Positions 25,119 through 33,988 of a stretch of DNA of 64,000 bases are shown here, one piece after another. Every line of letters begins with the position of its first letter. Position 1 is the stretch's first letter. Source of the stretch: Glycomyces algeriensis (GTDB lineage Bacteria; Actinomycetota; Actinomycetes; Mycobacteriales; Micromonosporaceae); the NCBI RefSeq assembly GCF_027622855.1, contig NZ_JAPZVR010000003.1:397148-461147 (forward strand). Reading direction: 5' to 3'. The translations under genes were made by a program, and so were the position numbers. The notes beneath the pieces were generated by a model. The model did not search any database. It was not told where the DNA came from and saw nothing but the letters and a program-made list of their open reading frames with translations.

Positions 25119-25994
25119 TCAGGCTCCGTTCCGGTTCGGTTCGGTGAGGTGGATGAAGAGGTCCTGGAGGCCGACGGGGCCGATCTCGAGTCCGGCTGCG
25201 GCGGCGCGCTCGCGGGTGCCGGGCTCGAGGGCGGCGACGGTGGCGCTCTTGGTGCCGCCGAGCTGCTGCTCGGCGAGGACCTCGAGGCCGGCGGCGATCG
25301 CGTCGACGGCGGCGGCCGGGCCGGTGAGGGTGGCGCCCATGTTCTGGAAGACCTCGACCTCCTCGTGGCGCAGGATGCGTCCCTTGTCGACGATGACGAC
25401 CTCTTCGAGGTAGTTGGCGACCTCGTCGATGAGGTGGGTGGAGAGGATGACGGTGTGGGGCCGGTCCATGTACTCGGCGAGGAGCTCCTTGTAGAACGCG
25501 TCCCGGGTGGGGGCGTCCATGCCGAGGTGGACCTCGTCGAACATGGTGAGCTCGGCGCGGGCGGCGAGGCCGCAGATCGCGGCGAGGATGGAGCGCTTGC
25601 CGCGGGAGAGCTCGCGGACCTTCTTCTTGAGCGGCAGCTCGAACCGGTCGGCGAGCTTGAGCGCGTAGGCGGTGTCGAAGGCGGGCCGGATCTGGCCGGT
25701 CTCGATGGTGGACTTGACCGAGTCGGAGTCGTCGAAGTCGCCGCCTTCGCGGATGAGGGCGACGCGGGAGACGATCCCGGCGTTCTCCCAGACGGGCTCG
25801 CCGCCGACGAGGACCTCGCCGCCGGTGGGCTTGCGGAAGGCGGCCAGGAGGCTGAGGAGGCTGGTCTTGCCGGCGCCGTTGCGGCCGAGCAGGCCGTAGA
25901 TCTTGCCGGCTTCGAGGTCGAGGTTGACGTCGGCGAGCGCGTCGGTGTCGCGGTACTTCAGCGTGACGTCGCGGAGGGTGGCGGAGAAGCTCAT
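25119..25994 (-). CDS. ABC transporter ATP-binding protein (YtrB-like)
   Basis: 291 residues. Walker A GRNGAGKT (about 37-44), Walker B TMFDEV and the H-loop STHLIDE are intact. The signature helix reads LSRGK rather than LSGGQ, which occurs in some drug exporters of this branch. The Walker B hydrophobic run ends in D but the usual Glu follows directly (DEV), so hydrolysis is expected. The start overlaps the stop of the GntR gene by 4 bp. It powers the three adjacent permeases. Confidence 0.9.
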   Translation of the reverse strand: MSFSATLRDVTLKYRDTDALADVNLDLEAGKIYGLLGRNGAGKTSLLSLLAAFRKPTGGEVLVGGEPVWENAGIVSRVALIREGGDFDDSDSVKSTIETGQIRPAFDTAYALKLADRFELPLKKKVRELSRGKRSILAAICGLAARAELTMFDEVHLGMDAPTRDAFYKELLAEYMDRPHTVILSTHLIDEVANYLEEVVIVDKGRILRHEEVEVFQNMGATLTGPAAAVDAIAAGLEVLAEQQLGGTKSATVAALEPGTRERAAAAGLEIGPVGLQDLFIHLTEPNRNGA

Positions 25995-26356
25995 TTGCGG
26001 GCGCCTTCCTGGTTCTGGAGGTAGTCGATGATGGCGGTGAGGGGGATGCCGGCCTGGCGGGCCTCTTGGACGAGGGGGGCGAGCACGCGCTCGAAGAACC
26101 GCTCGCGGAAGTCGGCGGCGAGCCGCTCGCGGGCGTCGTCGGCGACGAACATGCCGACGCCGCGCTGCTTGTAGAGGACGCCTTCGTCGACCAGCTCCCG
26201 GAACGCCTTCTGCGCGGTGGCGGGGTTGATCTGGTAGAAGGCGGCGTACTGGTTGGTCGACATGACCTTGCCTCCCGGTTCGAGCGAGCCGTTCATGATC
26301 TCGGCCTTGATCTGATCGGCGATCTGCCGGTAGATCGGCGTGCCGTCATCGAACAT
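25991..26356 (-). CDS. YtrA-type GntR-family regulator
   Basis: 121 residues: a GntR winged helix (about 10-75; PIYRQIADQIKAEI at the start, NQYAAFYQINPATAQKAFREL as the recognition part) and a short C-terminal helical dimer domain, typical of the YtrA subfamily. These regulators repress the ABC operon they head. A 9-bp-arm palindrome lies 43-66 bp upstream of its start. Confidence 0.92.
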   Translation of the reverse strand: MFDDGTPIYRQIADQIKAEIMNGSLEPGGKVMSTNQYAAFYQINPATAQKAFRELVDEGVLYKQRGVGMFVADDARERLAADFRERFFERVLAPLVQEARQAGIPLTAIIDYLQNQEGARK

Positions 26357-26398
26357 CTCGCCTCCTTCGGTGTAGAGCGAATGGTTCGTTGGTCCATA

Positions 26399-26422
26399 GG
26401 TTCATTACTTGACTAATGAACC
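26399..26422. promoter_or_regulatory. palindrome upstream of the ytrA-like operon
   Basis: GGTTCATTA / TAATGAACC, perfect 9-bp arms with a 6-bp spacer, in an unusually AT-rich promoter. Its size and place suit autoregulation by the GntR protein. Confidence 0.8.
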
Positions 26423-26472
26423 ATAGCACGTAGGCGCCGACAGGTGTCAACCCGCGAGGGCGCGCGGCATCG

Positions 26473-26499
26473 CGGGCCCGACCGCGATGGTCGGGCCCG
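26473..26499. terminator. hairpin after the SARP gene
   Basis: CGGGCCCGACC / GGTCGGGCCCG, 11-bp perfect stem with a 5-bp loop, between the SARP stop and the GntR promoter. There is no T run. Confidence 0.65.
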
Positions 26500-26540
26500 T
26501 GGACTGAATGGTGTTGCGGCGCTTGGGTTTTGAGCGATCC

Positions 26541-28907
26541 TTAGGCGAGGCGGGGGGCGTCGCGGTGGTCGACGGGGAGGGCGGCGAGACGGGTGCGCAG
26601 GGTCTGGGCCTCGCGCTCGCGCCCGGAGGCGGCGGCCGCGGCGTACGTGGCGAAGCCGCGGGTCCAGGTGCGGCCGTCGCGTTCGGCGAACCGCGCGGCG
26701 CCCTCGACGCTGGCGCGGGCGGCGTCCGCATCGCCGAGAGCGTGCTGGGCGATCCCCAAGTAGCCCAAGGAGACCGCCTGCTCGAACGCGTCGCCGCGCC
26801 GCTGCGCCGCGGCCAGCGCGGGCGTCTGGACCGCGAGGAGCGCCTCCGGCCGGTCGAGCGAGCGTTCGGCGAGGAGCCAGCCGAGTTGCCAGACCCGCAG
26901 GTCGGTTCCGAAGCCGGCGTCGACGTGCAGCAGCCCTCGGAGGACCGCGTGCTCGGCCGAGAACCAGGTCGGGGCGTCCACGACGAGCTCGGTGAAGACG
27001 CCCGGGGCCGGGGGTCCGGGGTCGAAGCGGTGGGTGGCGCGCCGGTCGGCCCGGTGGGCGGCGACCAGGTAGTGCTCGAGCATCCGCAGGGCCGCGGCGC
27101 GGCGCTCCGCTTCGAGCACCTCGTCCGCGAAGCACTCGGCGGCGTAGTCGCGCATGAGCCCGTGGACCCCGTACCGGCCGCCGGGGAAGCGGTCCACGAG
27201 GTTGATCTGGGCGAGCGCGGCCAGGGCGGCGCGGGCCTCGGCGAGCGGGGCGCCCATCAGGCTGGCGAGCGCGGCGGGGGTGAGCGAGGGGCCGGGGTGG
27301 AGGCCGAAGAGGCAGAACGCGAGGGCGTCGCGCTCCCCCAGCAGCTGGTAGGAGCTGTCGAAGACCGCGCGCGGATCGGAGGCGTGGTCGGTGGTGACGA
27401 GCACGTTGAGGAGGTTGCCGGTGCTGGCGAGCCGGTCGGCCAGCGAGTTGAGGGTGAGCGCGGGGTCGGCGGCGGACCAGGAGCCGACCAGGGTGAGCGC
27501 CAGCGGGAGCCGCCCGCAGGCGGCGGCGATGCGGTGGACGGCCGCCTGGTCGTCCGCGGCGCGCTCGGGGCCGAGCCGCCGCGCCAGCAGCGCTTCGGCG
27601 TCGGCCTCGGAGAGCAGCCCGAGGTGCACGACCTCGGCGCCTTCGCTCATGTCGAGGCCGGTGAGCCGGTCGCGGCTGGTCACGATCGTGAACGAGCCGG
27701 GCGCGGTGGTCAACAGCGGGCGCACATGCGCGGCGTCGCGGGCGTTGTCGAGGACGATGAGGACCCGCCGCTGGGCGAGGATCGTGCGGTAGAGGCCGGC
27801 CCGTTCGTCGAGCCCGGCGGGGAGTCGTTCGGCGGGGACGCCGAGTGCGGCGAGGGCTTCGCCGAGCACGTCTTCGGGGCGGGCGCCGGGCGCGGACGGG
27901 TCGAAGCCGCGCAGGTTGAAGTACAGCTGCCCGTCCGGGAAGCGGTGCGCGACCCGGTGGGCCCAGGAGACGGCGAGCGCGGTCTTGCCGACCCCGCCCA
28001 TCCCGGTGACGGCGGCGAGCCCGGACTCGGCGCCGGCGTCCGTGAGGAACCGGTCCAGCGCCAGGATCTCGTTCTCGCGGCCGGTGAAGCGGCGCGTGGT
28101 GCGCGGCAGCATCGCCGGGACCGCGGCGGTCGCGATCGCCTCCGGCGGTTCGGCCGGGGCGGGTTCTGCGGGCTGGTCGCGCAGGATCGCGGTGTGCAGC
28201 TCGACGAGTTCGCGGTTGGGGTCGGCGCCGAGGGCGTCCGCGAGCCGCTCCTTCAAGGCGGCGAAGGCGTCGAGGGCCTCGGCGGTGCGCCCGCAGGCGT
28301 GGAGGGCCCGCATGAGGAGGGCGACGAGGCGCTGGCGGGAGTCGTGGACGGCGAGGACCTGCCGCAGCTCCTCGACGGCGGCCGGGGCGCGGCCGGAGTC
28401 GATGTCGGCGTCGATGCGCTGCTCGAGCAGGATGAGCCGGTACTCGTCGAGGCGGCGGCCGATGGCGCCGGCGGCGCGCCCGGGCAGGTCGGCGAGCGCG
28501 GGGCCGCGCCATTCGGCCAGCGCTTCGCGCAGGACCGCGGCGGCCTCGTCGCTGCGGCCTTCGCGGCGGTGCGTGCGGGCCTGGGACTCCTTCGCCTTGC
28601 AGCGCAGCGTGTCCAGTTCGGTCTCGGCGATGCGGAAGCGGTAGGCGCGGCCGACGGTCTCGATGCGGCCGCGGGCGGAGCCGAGCTGGCGGCGCAGCAC
28701 GCCGACGGTGTTCTGGATCTGAGCCTCGGGATCGAGCGGGAGCTCGTCGCCGTAGACGCCGGAGACGAGGCCGCCCATGGAGATCACGCGGCCCGCGTCG
28801 TCGAGCAGCAGCGCCAGGATCGTGGTGGCGTTGCCTCGCGGGAAGGAGACGGGACGCCCGTCGACGCGGACTTCGAGGGGTCCGAGCAGGCGCACGTCGA
28901 GGGTCAT
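26541..28907 (-). CDS. SARP-family regulator with NB-ARC ATPase (AfsR/DnrI-like)
   Basis: 788 residues. In order: an OmpR-type winged helix (about 1-95; LLGPLEVRVDGRPV), a bacterial transcriptional activator domain (about 100-245), and an NB-ARC NTPase with P-loop GMGGVGKT (about 290-570). A helical C-terminal domain with short TPR-like repeats follows. Such AfsR-like proteins activate secondary metabolism or other adaptive genes; no biosynthetic cluster is in view. The ATG at 28907 gives the standard SARP N-terminus (TLDVRLLGPL); longer upstream readings run into noncoding sequence. It is divergent from the YbaB-like gene. Confidence 0.92.
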   Translation of the reverse strand: MTLDVRLLGPLEVRVDGRPVSFPRGNATTILALLLDDAGRVISMGGLVSGVYGDELPLDPEAQIQNTVGVLRRQLGSARGRIETVGRAYRFRIAETELDTLRCKAKESQARTHRREGRSDEAAAVLREALAEWRGPALADLPGRAAGAIGRRLDEYRLILLEQRIDADIDSGRAPAAVEELRQVLAVHDSRQRLVALLMRALHACGRTAEALDAFAALKERLADALGADPNRELVELHTAILRDQPAEPAPAEPPEAIATAAVPAMLPRTTRRFTGRENEILALDRFLTDAGAESGLAAVTGMGGVGKTALAVSWAHRVAHRFPDGQLYFNLRGFDPSAPGARPEDVLGEALAALGVPAERLPAGLDERAGLYRTILAQRRVLIVLDNARDAAHVRPLLTTAPGSFTIVTSRDRLTGLDMSEGAEVVHLGLLSEADAEALLARRLGPERAADDQAAVHRIAAACGRLPLALTLVGSWSAADPALTLNSLADRLASTGNLLNVLVTTDHASDPRAVFDSSYQLLGERDALAFCLFGLHPGPSLTPAALASLMGAPLAEARAALAALAQINLVDRFPGGRYGVHGLMRDYAAECFADEVLEAERRAAALRMLEHYLVAAHRADRRATHRFDPGPPAPGVFTELVVDAPTWFSAEHAVLRGLLHVDAGFGTDLRVWQLGWLLAERSLDRPEALLAVQTPALAAAQRRGDAFEQAVSLGYLGIAQHALGDADAARASVEGAARFAERDGRTWTRGFATYAAAAASGREREAQTLRTRLAALPVDHRDAPRLA

Positions 28908-29066
28908 GGTCGTCGCTTTCAGCACCGCGGTTCGAGGGAATTCCATTGTCCCACAGCGGTGCGACGCCGATGCGGCCCTGAGGCATGGCGATTCGAGGGC
29001 GGATCCGTGGCGGCCGGGGCGAGGATCTGGGGACGAAGCGCCGAACGAGCCGAGGAGGAGTCCACC

Positions 29067-29741
29067 ATGGACCGGATCGCCATCCCTGACGACTACGAGG
29101 ACCGCCTGCGGGCGGCGTACACCGCCGCCGGCTGGCTGCCCGAGGGGCCGGTGCGCGACAACGCACTGCGGGCCTTGGAGGGCGCGCCGACGCGCGAGCG
29201 GTTCGCGGACGCCGCGCGGGCCGCCGCCAAGGCGGGCGCGCTCGCCGCGCAGCTGATGAGCGCCGGGTTCGACGGCACCGACCCGGGCCGCGTGGTCTGG
29301 CTGCGGTTGGACTACACCGGGCGTCTCGGGTCGCTCGCGCTGAGCCCCACGGTGGACCGGATGAGCGGCCGGGCCGTGGCCAAGGCCGTCCAGACTGCTT
29401 GGGACGCGGCCGAAGCGGCCCGTGCCGAGCACGTGATGCGCGCCGAGCGCACGGCCGCGGACCTGCTGGCGCGGTCCCAGCCCGATGCGCGTTCGGCGGA
29501 CCTGCGCGAGTGGATCGACCGCTCCCCCGAGCGGTTCACCAGCGAGGCCACAGACGACGACCTGTGCGAGGCCGAGGTGACGTTCGCGGGGCGGCTGACC
29601 GCGTTCCGGTTCCTGGTCCCGAACGCCACGGTCGACGCCGACCACGAGGAGCTCTCCGCCGCGGTCTCGGCCGCGATCGCGCTCGCGCAGCGGCGCGCCT
29701 CCGACCGCCTCACCGCACTGTTCCATGCCACCGCTCGCTGA
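29067..29741 (+). CDS. YbaB/EbfC-like protein
   Basis: 224 residues. The central part (about 78-125: VVWLRLDYTGRLGSLALSP...VAKAVQTAWDAAEAA) resembles the YbaB/EbfC fold often found as a partner gene beside WXG100 proteins in actinobacteria. The N- and C-terminal parts are helical and not recognised. The ATG at 29067 follows GAGGAGGAG. With the secretion-type genes from 30405 to 34432 nearby, it may belong to that system, but the function is not established. Confidence 0.7.
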   Translation: MDRIAIPDDYEDRLRAAYTAAGWLPEGPVRDNALRALEGAPTRERFADAARAAAKAGALAAQLMSAGFDGTDPGRVVWLRLDYTGRLGSLALSPTVDRMSGRAVAKAVQTAWDAAEAARAEHVMRAERTAADLLARSQPDARSADLREWIDRSPERFTSEATDDDLCEAEVTFAGRLTAFRFLVPNATVDADHEELSAAVSAAIALAQRRASDRLTALFHATAR

Positions 29742-29758
29742 GAAAGGAACCGTCCTAC

Positions 29759-30292
29759 ATGGATCATGCTGCGCCAGAAGCCATCGGAGAGCCGTGCCAG
29801 GATGGGCCGATGTCTTCTGATCACGAGAATCCCGCCGGGCTCTCCGACCGGGCTCCGACCGCCGACTACGACGGCTTCGCCGAGGCGTACGCCGCCGAGA
29901 CCGAATCCAGCCTCCTCAACGGCTACTACGCACGGCCCGCGATCTGGGCGGCGCCGCTCGCGGAACTGCGGCGGGTGCTGGTGCGGGGCGGCCGGCTCAT
30001 CGTGGCCGTCAACCACCCCTACGTCTACAAGGCCTTCAACCCCGACCGCGACTACTTCTCGACCCATGAATACGGCGTGGAGAGCGATTTCAACGGTCAG
30101 AGCGTCCTACTGTCGCAATGGCACCGGCCGATGCCCGCGCTCATCGCGGCATTCGTCGAAGCCGGATTCCGCATCGCGGTCCTCAGTGAGCCGCCGCCGG
30201 CGCCCGGCGCTCACGAGCGGTTCCCGGATGAGGTCAAGACGCCCGACTCGGCGTTCCTGTGCTTCCTGTTCCTGGTCCTCGAAGCCGAGTAG
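29759..30292 (+). pseudogene. SAM methyltransferase remnant lacking the SAM-binding core
   Basis: 177 residues (160 from an alternative ATG at 29810). The N-terminus DYDGFAEAYAAE matches the start of a class I methyltransferase. From APLAELRRVLVRGGRLIVAVNHP onward it matches the post-core half through to FPDEVKT...FLCFLFLVLEA. The 75 or so residues between, which should hold motif I (GxGxG) and the acidic ribose-binding loop, are missing. The frame is kept. It is therefore an in-frame internal deletion, and the product should not bind SAM. AGAAAGGAA 9 bp upstream favours the start at 29759. Confidence 0.72.
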
Positions 30293-30297
30293 ATGCG

Positions 30298-30334
30298 AGA
30301 ACGGCCCCTGTCCTTTCAGGATAGGGGCCGTTCT
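30298..30334. terminator. hairpin between convergent methyltransferase remnant and T7SS-like gene
   Basis: AGAACGGCCCCT / AGGGGCCGTTCT, 12 bp, extended by about four inner pairs around TTTC. It could serve both strands. Confidence 0.8.
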
Positions 30335-30404
30335 GCGTCGTCGGCAGCCCCTGCTCCGGGCGGGAACGCCGAAGATCGGTGGCGGCCGACTCCCTCGCGG
30401 GATC

Positions 30405-31811
30405 TCAGGGCTTCCCGGGTTCGGGCAGGTCGAAGTCCGGGAAGGTGAACGGCGGCAGCTCCTCCACCGGCGGGAGCGGCGGCAGGTCGGACTGCATCGC
30501 CGGCTCCTCCTGGTAGTCGACGTAGGGGTTGCCCTCGTCCGTGCCGATGCCCCACACGTCGTCCTCCGGGTCCTCGGTCAGGAAGGACTCGCGCTCGTAC
30601 TCCTCGTCGGGGTTCAGCGGCCCGCGCGCACCGGGTGCGCCGAGCATGCCGCCGCCGACGCCGGGCCGGCCGCCCGGCACGCCCGCCGGACCGCCGCCTG
30701 CGGGCGTGCCGACGAGGCCCATCGCGCCGCCTGAGCCGGTGCCCGTAGTACCGGAGGGGACGTCGGTCGAGCCGAGGCCCCCGCCGCCGAGACCGCCGCC
30801 TCCGCCGGAGGCGAGGCCGCCCGCGGGCACCTCAGACTCCTCGAGTTCGCTGGGCTTCCAAGGGTCGCCCAGGTCGGGGCCGCCGGGCACGAACGGGTCG
30901 GCCGTGAAGTCGGGCACCTCGGGGCCCGGGTCCGGAGGCTCGAACCCGGGGATCTCGTTCTCGGGCTGCTCGCGGTCGGGCTGCGGGACCTCAGGCTGGG
31001 GCTGCTGCTCCCCCGGCTGGTCCTCGTCCTTGTCCTGGTCCTTCTCGTCCTGATCCTGGTCTTCGTCCTCTTTGTCCTCGTCTTCTTTGTCCTTGCCGTC
31101 CTTGTCCTTCTCGTCGTCGTCCTCCTTCTCGTCTTCCTTGCCCTTGTCGTCCTTGCCCGTGTCCTTGCCGGTGTCCGTCTCGTCCTTGACGTCCGCACGC
31201 TGCTCGACCTTTTCGATGTTGCCGTCCTCGCCGTCGTCCTTCACGGTCAGGCAGTCGGTGGCAGCAGGCCCCTTGTCCTCCAAGGGCTCCAGCGCCTCAC
31301 CGGCGGCGGTCAGGGCAGTCCCGGTCGCCACATCGGCCGCCGTCAGCACGGCCAGCCCGGTCGTGAGCTGCATCGTGCCCTCGTCGGCGCGCGCCTGGAA
31401 CACGGCCTGCAGCACGGGCCCGAACGGCCCGGCGGCCGCGATCGCCGCCCAGTGCACAGGCCCCAGCTCTACCTTCGGCGCGGGCTGCACCACGAACCCC
31501 GCCCCCTTGTAGGCCGCATCGGTGGCCTTCAACTGCTCCACCTGCGAGGCCATCGCCGAACCGCCGGTGCTCAGCACCTCGGCGGCCTCGCCGACCTGCG
31601 AGGCGACCCCGTCCACGTGCTCGTCCACCAGGTCCACGTCCTCGTTGAACGCGGCGTTCGCCTGGTCCTGCCAGCCGTCGTTGATCGTCGTGACCGTCGT
31701 GTCGTACGCGGCCCGGTGGTCGGTCAGGTCGTTCCCGGCGGCACTCATCTCGGTTGCGCAGTCGACGAACGCGGTGGGGTCGGCGGCCAGCGCCTCCTCG
31801 TATGCGGGCAT
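30405..31811 (-). CDS. WXG100-like protein with charged and Gly-rich tail (T7SS substrate candidate)
   Basis: 468 residues. The N-terminal helical hairpin (about 1-95) carries a WXG-type turn at Trp47 (DGWQDQANAAF). A small apolar segment (about 115-185) follows. Next is an extreme Lys/Asp/Glu/Gln stretch (about 205-265), a Pro-rich part and a Gly-rich repeat region (about 345-405). The acidic C-terminus ends in EEL...FPDFDLPEPGKP. There is no signal peptide. The architecture resembles long EspB/PPE-like substrates or secreted structural proteins of type VII systems. No EccC-type ATPase is in the window, so the secretion machine must be elsewhere. It lies 8 bp from the upstream small gene. 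Confidence 0.75.
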   Translation of the reverse strand: MPAYEEALAADPTAFVDCATEMSAAGNDLTDHRAAYDTTVTTINDGWQDQANAAFNEDVDLVDEHVDGVASQVGEAAEVLSTGGSAMASQVEQLKATDAAYKGAGFVVQPAPKVELGPVHWAAIAAAGPFGPVLQAVFQARADEGTMQLTTGLAVLTAADVATGTALTAAGEALEPLEDKGPAATDCLTVKDDGEDGNIEKVEQRADVKDETDTGKDTGKDDKGKEDEKEDDDEKDKDGKDKEDEDKEDEDQDQDEKDQDKDEDQPGEQQPQPEVPQPDREQPENEIPGFEPPDPGPEVPDFTADPFVPGGPDLGDPWKPSELEESEVPAGGLASGGGGGLGGGGLGSTDVPSGTTGTGSGGAMGLVGTPAGGGPAGVPGGRPGVGGGMLGAPGARGPLNPDEEYERESFLTEDPEDDVWGIGTDEGNPYVDYQEEPAMQSDLPPLPPVEELPPFTFPDFDLPEPGKP

Positions 31812-31819
31812 GGCTCCTC

Positions 31820-32146
31820 CTACTGCTCGCGGCGGATCGGAATGCGGCGCTCGATGGCGCGGAACCGGCCGCGCACCTCCTGGTCGCAGGATTCGAGCTC
31901 GTCGGCGCTCGAGGCCACCTGCGCGCCCTGCCAGTCGACGCGGCGCTCGACACCGGCCGTGACCGTGTCGAACTTCCCGTGCCACTGCACGCCGGCGTCG
32001 CCGGTGAAGAAGCCGCTGTTGCTCGACGCGGCCGTCTGCGCGGGGGCCTGCACGCGGTCGGAGGCCAGCTTGGCCTTCGGCGCCAGCGCCTGCAGGTCGC
32101 CGCCGCCGCCGCGCACCTGCTCCACTTCCATGTACACCTCGTCCAC
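31820..32146 (-). CDS. small WXG100-like protein
   Basis: 108 residues, helical, with a WXG turn at Trp55 (VQWHGKF) roughly in the middle, as in ESAT-6-like proteins. Helix two ends in RRIPIRREQ. The GTG at 32146 follows GGAGGGAG with 6-bp spacing; an internal ATG five codons later is possible. It is immediately upstream of the large WXG-like gene, the common small-then-large order of T7SS substrate pairs. It lies divergent from a second such pair. Confidence 0.75.
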   Translation of the reverse strand: MDEVYMEVEQVRGGGGDLQALAPKAKLASDRVQAPAQTAASSNSGFFTGDAGVQWHGKFDTVTAGVERRVDWQGAQVASSADELESCDQEVRGRFRAIERRIPIRREQ

Positions 32147-32291
32147 GCTGGTCTCCCTCCGTTCGGCGCTGCCCCTGCAATGTGCCTCCCGCCGCCACGG
32201 ACCCGTCCCGCCGCGGCTAGAGCGAAGTCGTGGCGATTCCAGTGCGGGCCGGTCTTCCATGGGGGCGAAGCGAACCAGGGAGGTGCACGGC

Positions 32292-33974
32292 ATGAGCGAC
32301 GGCGGATTCATCGAGGGCTCGGCCCCCAGCGGCGATGCGGGGTCCGAGTTCGTGACGGTCTTCGAGGCCGATTCGGGAACGGACACCGCGATCACCTATG
32401 GGGAGGGGACTCTCGACTACGACGACACGGCGTTCGCCACCTACGACGGCACGGCCTACACCGAGATGGAGACGGCGACCGCGAGTGCCGCCATCGCGTT
32501 CGGCGACACCGCCGGCCTCGAGACCGGGACCGAGCGCGCGGGCTGCACGGCGGGCGCCTGCCCGCACCCGGTCGCGCACCCGGCCGAGACCGACTGGGAG
32601 CAGCTGGCTTCGGCGGTCCCGGTCGAGGGCCAGCTAGGCCGGTTCAAGCCGTTCTGCGAGGGCATGTCGTACCCGACGGAGGACGACTTCCGGGCGGCGG
32701 TGAGCGCGGTCCGCCCGATCGACCCGGACTCGTTCTCGCTGCAGCGCTTGCGCACCGGCTGGAACGAAGAGGTCGCCGCGGTCATCGGCGACTGGCCCGC
32801 CCAGCTCAAGACGAAGCTGACGGCACTCTCGACCGGTTGGGCCGGAACGGACTTCGACGCGTTCGCCGACCAGACCGACCAGGCCCGCACCCTCCTGGAG
32901 GGCATCCTCGACGACATCGAGGCGGCCGCGCAGGAGCTCAAGCACCGCGAGGAGGCGGTCTACACGCTTCAGGGCGGCGACTCCGGCGAGATCCCCTACC
33001 CCGCACCGCTGGTCGGCGCGGACGGCGAGTGGACGAACCTGGTGGCGGTCCACGTGCGGCCCGCGTGGTGGCACGGCGACTGCATCCAGATGACCTGCGA
33101 AGAGGCCGAGAAGGCACTGGAGCTCGGCGGTGCCGATCCGGCGCTGGCGGCGGAGGTGCGGACGTTCATCGAGCAGAAGGCGGGCGAGGCAGCCTCCACT
33201 GTGGTCGGCACGGTGGTCTCGGAGGCGAGGGTCGCGGCGGGCGAGGAGGCGAAGGCGAGCTTCGGTTCGCGCATCAACGCGGAGCTGGCGGCGTACACCG
33301 AGCGGCAGGCGGCGATCGACGAGTCGATCGGCGAGAAGCGCGCGGGCCAGAGCGAGCAGCTCTCCGCGTTGCGCACGGCCGGGTCGGACCGGTCCTACCC
33401 GGAGAGCGCGGACGCGTCCTACATGGACCTCGAGCCCCCGGCCATGGAGCAGCCGGCGCCTCCGGTGCCGCCGCAGACGACGCAGGACCCGACGCCGGTA
33501 CCGCCGGGCGGCGACGGTTCGGTCGCGGCGACCGAGACCGGGGCCGAGACCCCCGCGAACCCTTGGGAGTCGACGCCCGCGGGCGAGGGCGGCGAGGTAG
33601 CCGGCGGTCTCGCGAGCGGCGGTGGCGGCGGGTTCGGCGGCATGGGCGGCGGCTTCGGCTCGGTCCCGGGCGGTGCGGGCGCGCCGGCCGGCGGTTCCGT
33701 CGGCGGGGGCGCGTTCGGGAGCACGATGCCGGGCGCGTTCACCGCTCCGGGGGCGCCCGGCGCGGCCCCCGCCGGGGGCGCGGGCGGCGGCGCGGGCGGG
33801 TCCAGGACCGCGATGGTCGGCGGCGCGCCGCAGCAACAGCAGCAGGCGGCCGAGGCCCGCAAGAAGCAGGGGAAGTCCGAAGAGGACGAAGAGGCGGAGG
33901 AAGAGGACCTGACCTTCCGCGAGACCGACTTCGCCTGGGGCTACATCAGGCCCGGCGACGACCCTTACAACTAG
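32292..33974 (+). CDS. large WXG100-domain protein with Gly/Ala-rich C-terminus (T7SS substrate candidate)
   Basis: 560 residues. An unusual acidic, Thr-rich N-terminal part (about 1-100) contains three Cys. The WXG motif WAG is at 183-185 in a helical hairpin (about 150-230). A second helical region spans about 265-370. After a Pro-rich stretch comes a Gly/Ala-rich low-complexity region (about 440-515), then QQQQQ, an acidic run (KSEEDEEAEEEDL) and the C-terminus TFRETDFAWGYIRPGDDPYN. The ATG follows GGGAGGTG. The two large proteins of the locus share this layout (WXG, Pro, Gly-rich, acidic tail), so they are probably functional counterparts. Confidence 0.75.
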   Translation: MSDGGFIEGSAPSGDAGSEFVTVFEADSGTDTAITYGEGTLDYDDTAFATYDGTAYTEMETATASAAIAFGDTAGLETGTERAGCTAGACPHPVAHPAETDWEQLASAVPVEGQLGRFKPFCEGMSYPTEDDFRAAVSAVRPIDPDSFSLQRLRTGWNEEVAAVIGDWPAQLKTKLTALSTGWAGTDFDAFADQTDQARTLLEGILDDIEAAAQELKHREEAVYTLQGGDSGEIPYPAPLVGADGEWTNLVAVHVRPAWWHGDCIQMTCEEAEKALELGGADPALAAEVRTFIEQKAGEAASTVVGTVVSEARVAAGEEAKASFGSRINAELAAYTERQAAIDESIGEKRAGQSEQLSALRTAGSDRSYPESADASYMDLEPPAMEQPAPPVPPQTTQDPTPVPPGGDGSVAATETGAETPANPWESTPAGEGGEVAGGLASGGGGGFGGMGGGFGSVPGGAGAPAGGSVGGGAFGSTMPGAFTAPGAPGAAPAGGAGGGAGGSRTAMVGGAPQQQQQAAEARKKQGKSEEDEEAEEEDLTFRETDFAWGYIRPGDDPYN

Positions 33975-33988
33975 CGAGGAGTGGCGCG

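Noticed and set aside
26541-28907. SARP regulator as marker of a biosynthetic gene cluster here
   Set aside because: No polyketide, peptide, terpene or tailoring genes are found around it.
26508-29741. Open frame of over 1000 codons on the plus strand opposite the SARP gene
   Set aside because: Its product is Gly/Glu/Arg-rich with no family features and mirrors SARP codons; such antisense frames are normal at this GC content. Only its last 675 bp (29067-29741) are a real gene.
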